This document shows positions 59,600 to 64,000 of a stretch of DNA of 64,000 nt, piece after piece. The notes under the pieces are model-generated. The model was not told the origin of the DNA. It saw nothing but the letters and a program-made list of their open reading frames with translations, and searched no databases. The stretch is from assembly GCA_037043015.1 (NCBI GenBank), contig CM073330.1, forward strand, positions 8,202,012 to 8,266,011, written 5' to 3'. The stretch comes from Bryum argenteum (taxonomy: Eukaryota; Streptophyta; Bryopsida; Bryales; Bryaceae). Both the position numbers and the translations under genes were made by a program. Position 1 is the stretch's first letter; each line of letters starts with the position of its first letter.

Positions 59600-61730
59600 C
59601 GCCCGCCACCGTCTTGGAGCAGGTAAATCATTGCACAACCATCGAAGCTCGCAAAAACGGGTTCGATTTGCCTCCATATTTCAAATTCTTTGTGATGGTC
59701 GTCCGATGCTTGATTTCAAGTCACGCTATCCTTGTACAAGTTCTTGAATGTGCCTGATTTGCCAAATGCCCATTGGTGCGATAATTCGGGTTGAATGGCC
59801 TCGTACATGTATAAGATTGTCACCGCAGAGATTCGAAAGCTTATTCATCTGCTCGTATTCTTGCCTTATCCGTCGATGAAGTCACTACCGATAATAAAGA
59901 GCCTACCTCTCTCTACATTGCTATGTTGTTCAAGACTGGGTTCGAGTCCCACCGCTTGTGTCCTTGCGAAAAGTCGAATGTGCTCCAAATGCCGAGAACT
60001 TAACTAAACTCATAATGGAATCCTTTGCCGAGGGTGGGGGTTGGATCTCGAGTCTATTGCCCGCAAGCTAGTGAGTTTCGGAGCGGATGGCGCAAGCACC
60101 ATGCAAGGTCAGAGGGGCCGGTGTGACCACGATGGTGCATGAGAACTTTGCGCCTTTCATCACGGGGTTCACTGCGTTGCACACGATGCAACCTCGCTTT
60201 TAAGGCGCCGCAGTAGTATGGGTGTGTTTGGCGCAATCGAGCGAGTGTTGACTATCACGTATGCATACTTTTGCAAAAGTCCGAAACGTTTTTTGAGTTT
60301 AAACAATTAGCGGAATTAATGAAAACAAAAGGCCTTAAGATGCTTCGTCTTCGTGGAAACTCGGTGGGTTTCTTTGATCGAACCATTGCGCAGCTCTCGT
60401 CGGGGATACCGCACCCTCATCTACAAGATGACGGCGAGACTTGAGTGAAAATGACAAAGCCGAGGTAAGCTACTTCAAAGTTGAAAATTTCTATCAATTT
60501 TTTTTTTTATGGCATGGTGAGTTGCAACTAATCTCTTCCAATGTTTTACAGGCATGTCTTGTGTTGTTGCCGGATCCATACACCTTGCTTGGGATGTGTG
60601 CGTTGTTGCCTCTCATGGAAGCAATTGATCAATTAGTCACATTTGTACGAAGAGGGACGTCTTCATATGCGACTTTGTCGCAAAGAAATGAAGATCTGTC
60701 AAGCCTCTCTACATACTCTCTACGAAGACCGGGCCACCGATTACTCAACGGACGAGTTCTCGTCATTCAACAATCTTCCGGATTGCAACCATGAACAAAT
60801 CCATATTAAGTGGATCACCGATCTAAACGATGGGTCTCATTGTCCTCTCCTTCGTGTGCTTCGGTGAGTAGACAAGAGGTTATTCGTAGAAAAAACTTCG
60901 ATTAAAAGAGTGTTCAATCGCTTTATATTGATGTTTTGTGATCTTTTGCATGTGTGCGGTGAGCAGATTCACGCCGAGCACAACGGTGCTCCCGTGGACC
61001 GCGACATCCGGCGACTCTCTCTTGGCGGGGTGAAGGTGGAGTGCACAGGTGAGTTCACTAAACAAACATTCATTTTCAATGGTCTTGTTTTTGGGTTTGT
61101 GATAAGGGAAGGTTGTTGTTTGTTGACAGAGTCAGCCGCCAAGCTCATTTCGAGCCGGATACTCGGTTTCCTCGCCCAAAGATGTCATGAATGCCATGGG
61201 CATTCTATACCCGCATATTGGGTTCAAGGCCTAGGCGAGGAGAACTTTGACAAACACCTTCGCACACTCATGGATGCATACGGGCATGGCAAAGTTGTAG
61301 ACACGGGAGAAACTAAACACTTCATTCACCCCTCATCGCGAGGGACCAGCTCATGTCTCAAATGCATCTCTTCAAAACGTGCATGAAAAGCAATGCTAGG
61401 GCAGCCTTGATGCCTCCTTTTGACCTCGAATCCTCTAACTCGTGTTTGGAGAGTCTTTGGATGGGAACTCCGGTTTGTGTCAAAGCTTTTCCGAGTTTTT
61501 AAAACTTGCGGAGCTCGCAATCACCCATGTGATAGGTTCTGTTGAAGATGAGCGCCTATTCTCCGCCCGAAGTTCATGAAGTCCAAGCTTCGAGCCACTG
61601 GATGACCATCTCCAAGTGGCGTGTGGGGATGTACGCGCAACGGATTTTTACTCTCAAACATTCCCTTATCCGAAAGTTTTTGATGAGTGGTACTCTACAA
61701 TGGTGGTAGGGGCGGTATTTGGCCCATGCT
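59600..61730 (+). pseudogene. hAT transposase, frameshifted
   Basis: Blocks in order. 59850-59945: ILALSVDEVTTDNKEP, the region with the first catalytic Asp. 60055-60190: KLVSFGADGASTMQG and later HCVAHDATSLL. 60550-60866: PLMEAIDQLVTFV then MKICQASLHTLYEDRATDYS, ending at a CGGTGAGT donor. 60966-61048: IHAEHNGAPVDRDIRRLSLG. 61128-61320: ending with a YPHIGF-like remnant, then ENFDKHLRTLMDAYGHGKV. 61490-61710: the C-terminal dimerisation domain, EFLKLAELAITHVIGSVEDE, RLFSA, FMKSKLRA and FPYPKVFDEW. Introns with GT-AG sites are likely at about 60867-60965 and 61049-61127. Frame slips near 60120, 60660, 61185, 61570 and 61610 break it. The region 58750-59500 upstream may hold the N-terminus but shows no clear BED finger. 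Confidence 0.8.
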
Positions 61731-62365
61731 TAGCCTTGTTAGTGTTACTTCATACTTTTTCATTGTGGGTGTGTGTCTCCGCACGCTCACTAGTTGTAGT
61801 TGAGTAGTCATGGAATTAGAATTGGAGCCGATGTTGTGCAAATTGGCCCCTTTGTTTAAGTTATTTCCGTTGATAGGCTAAACTCATGTAGCCCTCAACT
61901 ACCAATGAAAGTATCTTAGTTTGTGATGTGCATCATGTTGCGGGCCTGTTGAGTGCTCCGCACCGATGAGGGCTCCCTTCACCGATTCGTGACATTGTTT
62001 CTTGTACTTGATTGTTTGCTTGTTTTTCGTTCTTCGTTTTGGTGCACGACTTTGTTTGTATTCTTTGTTTTATGCACCTTCCTTATTTGGGCGTCGGAGT
62101 GTTTTTGTTGTTTGAGCGGTCGAGCTTCCCGATGGTCACATGGTCGAGCTTCGTGATGGTCGGATGGTGGAGCTTCGTGATGGTCGGATGGTCGAGCTTC
62201 CCGACGGGAAGAGGATAGCGAAGGGTCCGCATCGACGCTCGTGATAACATTGGTATCGCCAGATAACATTGGAGTGGGCCTGGAGTAGGACTTTGAAGTG
62301 CCACCGGCTCGAATGCGGTATTAGTGCCGTGGGAGTGAGTGAGGAGCACCTAGATACTTAGCTTT

Positions 62366-62612
62366 TTCGCCATTTCAAATACGATTTGACTGTACAAAAT
62401 ACCCTTTCTCGCCAAAAATACTTCGTATATGTTTTGAATCTCGCCAAGTAAACTTTTTCGTGATTGAAATTCTCGCCACTAACAAGATGGCAAAAAATTG
62501 AATGTCGCCATAATTACCTTCCCCTGGAACGACTCAATCGCCAGAACAATTCCACATGAAATATATAATTTTCGCCACCTGTGCATTCATTACACTCAGA
62601 ATATCGCCTTAG
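62366..62612. promoter_or_regulatory. Phased TCGCCA array in the right end of the hAT element
   Basis: TCGCCA starts at 62367, 62409, 62441, 62473, 62505, 62538 and 62572, with TCGCCT at 62604. Spacing is 42, then 32, 32, 32, 33, 34 and 32. The left end has TCGCCM copies at 58141, 58183, 58214, 58256, 58309, 58341 and 58428, with an inverted one at 58096. Likely subterminal transposase-binding sites; this is inference. Confidence 0.85.
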
Positions 62613-62654
62613 CATCCATTTTAAAAATCTGAAAATAAAAGCCCTGATTCCATT

Positions 62655-62998
62655 CATGACTGCCTGCTTGGAGTTCGTCTTGCATGTAAAAGAAAGATAT
62701 TTCCAAAAGATATTTCCAAGGAGTACCAGTAGAGGCCACGTTGACACCGATTATCTTTAGTGACATGGCGGATGCTCGGAGTTACGCACGTGCGTAAAGC
62801 ACAAAGTATCTGAGTTGGCTCCAAAGCCCGTCGCGGTGTCAAAATCCCCACCTCAAGCCCGTCGACCGACTCTTTATCTCTCTCGAGCGACAGACTCGTC
62901 TTTTTCACTTCTCTAGAGAGACCTTCTCATTTCTGCAAAGAATCTTTCCGGCGTGCTTTCATCTTTCCGAGACTACGAGTACTGATCATTTTGTACTA
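62655..62998. other. Unassigned sequence upstream of the hairpin
   Basis: GC is moderate. No frame longer than about 85 residues and no domain. It may be the promoter of the gene at the right edge. Confidence 0.3.
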
Positions 62999-63110
62999 GA
63001 GAGCGGGCAGGAGCTGCCTGTTCTGCCGTGCAAGCGGCTATAGGGCGAGCCCGGCAGGGCGAGACCTGTGGCCGCGCGCGCGGCAGAACAGGCAGCTCCT
63101 GCCCGCTCTC
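62999..63110. repeat. Strong hairpin: 30-bp perfect inverted arms, 52-bp GC-rich loop
   Basis: 62999-63028 (GAGAGCGGGCAGGAGCTGCC...) is the exact inverse of 63081-63110. The loop includes GGCAGGGCGAGACC and GCCGCGCGCG. It could be a foldback element or an RNA hairpin. No expression evidence can be read from sequence. Confidence 0.95.
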
Positions 63111-63113
63111 AAG

Positions 63114-63276
63114 CGTTAATAGCGGGGCACAATTCCTGCAGGACACGGTGGTCGCACGGGTAGATCATTGTGACCGATTCTCACGACAGAATCAGCACCC
63201 TCGTCGTGGTTGCAGATTCTGTCACCTAACAGTGACGTGAAAACAGCAGAATATGCCAGCCCTGCTATTAACGAGG
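63114..63276. repeat. Short inverted-repeat element, about 163 bp
   Basis: CGTTAATAGCGGGG at 63114-63127 is inverted as CCCTGCTATTAACG at 63263-63276, with one or two mismatches. GACAGAATC at 63185 and GATTCTGTC at 63211 form a second dyad inside. MITE-like, adjoining the hairpin. Confidence 0.65.
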
Positions 63277-63819
63277 CTAAAGGCTTCAATCAGCAAGTGT
63301 TGTAAGTTGTTGCCGCCGCCGCACGAACTGATCATGCACTGTGCGTTGAGAGGGATTTCAAGGACAAATCCTCGGGATCTTCACCTTATCATTGCCACTG
63401 CATTTCGAACTCGTCACTGAGCGGTTAGTTTTTCTCGCTGACCTCAAGCTTGCGATCAGGCGCTGCAGTAATTCGAAACAGGGTCTGAGGATGTACCAGG
63501 GTACGCTCAAGCTTCAATTGTTTTGTTTCTTTTTTGCTTTTATTCTTCTTCAATTCTTGCCGATCGAAATGCTTGCGTATTTAAAGTTTTGGTTCCTCAC
63601 AGGTTTAGTGTGTCAAAAGCATTTTGTTTAGGTGTCGAGCATGATTGGACGATTAGGTTTGTGAGAGATTGAATATTGTTGGAAGCTGCTTCTGCGTTCA
63701 TTTTGGTGAAAGATCTGATGTTCTGGTGGCAATGCTGGTGGATTGGCAGTGTGCGAGCAATGGATCCCCTCCTACTTAACATCCGATCGTCCTTTTGAAG
63801 CCGATCTCGTCGACTCCGT

Positions 63820-64000
63820 TCGAGTCTGTACACTCCAGAGGAGCTAACATTCAAGGGCTACAAGAGAGAATTTATTGCTGATTTGAAGCAGTGGCTGGCT
63901 CCACCGAAGTGTAAATCGTTGAAGAGGGCGAAAGAGTGGTGGTTAGCGCAGCTGCGTCTCTACGGCATTGAAGGAGCCAAATCATTAATGAAAGTGGGAG
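63820..64000 (+). CDS. Partial exon at the window edge, unrecognised
   Basis: From about 63838 (after a CACTCCAG that could be a splice acceptor) to the end, one frame reads PEELTFKGYKREFIADLKQW, then LAPPKC, then KRAKEWWLAQLRLYGIEGAK. It has host-like codon use and composition. The same frame has a stop about 40 bp upstream, so the gene must start by splicing or lie mostly beyond the window. The charged, Trp-rich helix-like pattern (WWLAQLRLYG) is distinctive, but I cannot name a family. 63280-63640 upstream may be leader or intron. Confidence 0.45.

Larger units (their letters stand above)
58043..62646 (+). mobile_element. hAT DNA transposon, complete ends, decayed transposase
   Basis: 4604 bp with 15-bp TIRs CAGGGCTTTTATTTT at both ends and a perfect 8-bp duplication ATTCCATT, as expected for hAT. 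GC content is clearly higher than in the flanking DNA. Both subterminal regions are rich in TCGCCA or close variants. In the right end these are spaced about 32 bp apart. The transposase lies on the plus strand and is frameshifted. A short tandem of GGTCGAGCTTCSYGATGGTC units lies at 62117-62205. Confidence 0.95.

Overview
The window reads as nuclear DNA of a land plant. The best anchor is one intact, five-exon 12-oxophytodienoate reductase (OPR) gene on the minus strand (7194-9336). Around it is AT-rich, repeat-dense DNA that is mostly transposons, transposon relics and tandem repeats. Several mobile elements resemble fungal or animal types more than the usual flowering-plant types: a chromovirus with Tf1-like self-priming geometry and two DD34E Tc1 elements. 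With the DUF7869-type gene, this makes me favour a non-seed plant (bryophyte, lycophyte or fern). That placement is inference.

Layout. 1-1464: left-truncated chromovirus, minus strand. 1465-5400: dispersed repeats and an old tandem array. 5400-6720: GC-richer, possibly transcribed DNA. 7194-9336: OPR, with its upstream region to about 10.3 kb. 10.3-15.7 kb: AT-rich DNA with a foldback MITE, a possible small gene and a tRNA-like sequence. 15.7-21.3 kb plus about 26.9-27.1 kb: an unrecognised, frameshifted multi-exon gene on the minus strand, split by a complete chromovirus (21424-26915, TSD AGTTT). 28.2-36.9 kb: MITEs, a decayed 2OG-dioxygenase-like sequence and a TIR-bearing repeat. 36.9-39 kb: a cluster of a 20-22 bp palindrome and a minisatellite. 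39.6-42.9 kb: a DUF7869-type gene. 45.6-57.6 kb: two Tc1 elements with intact transposase ORFs (47513-50194 and 52818-55758) plus tandem repeats. 58043-62646: a hAT element with a perfect 8-bp TSD. 62.9-64 kb: a strong hairpin and the start of another gene.

How the parts relate. Only OPR looks like a conserved host gene. The chromovirus LTRs differ by one substitution and one 25-bp repeat unit, yet its gag and pol are full of frameshifts, so it was probably mobilised in trans. The features I rate highest are: (i) an exact 11-nt match between the predicted transcript start in the LTR and the site just after the LTR, in both copies; (ii) a palindrome with core CAGTGGGCAATTGCCCACTG found only in two clusters (16.7-21.3 and 36.9-39.0 kb), partly inside reading frames; (iii) a 32-bp-spaced array of TCGCCA in the hAT end; (iv) Tc1 TIRs built of three tandem units of about 185 bp.
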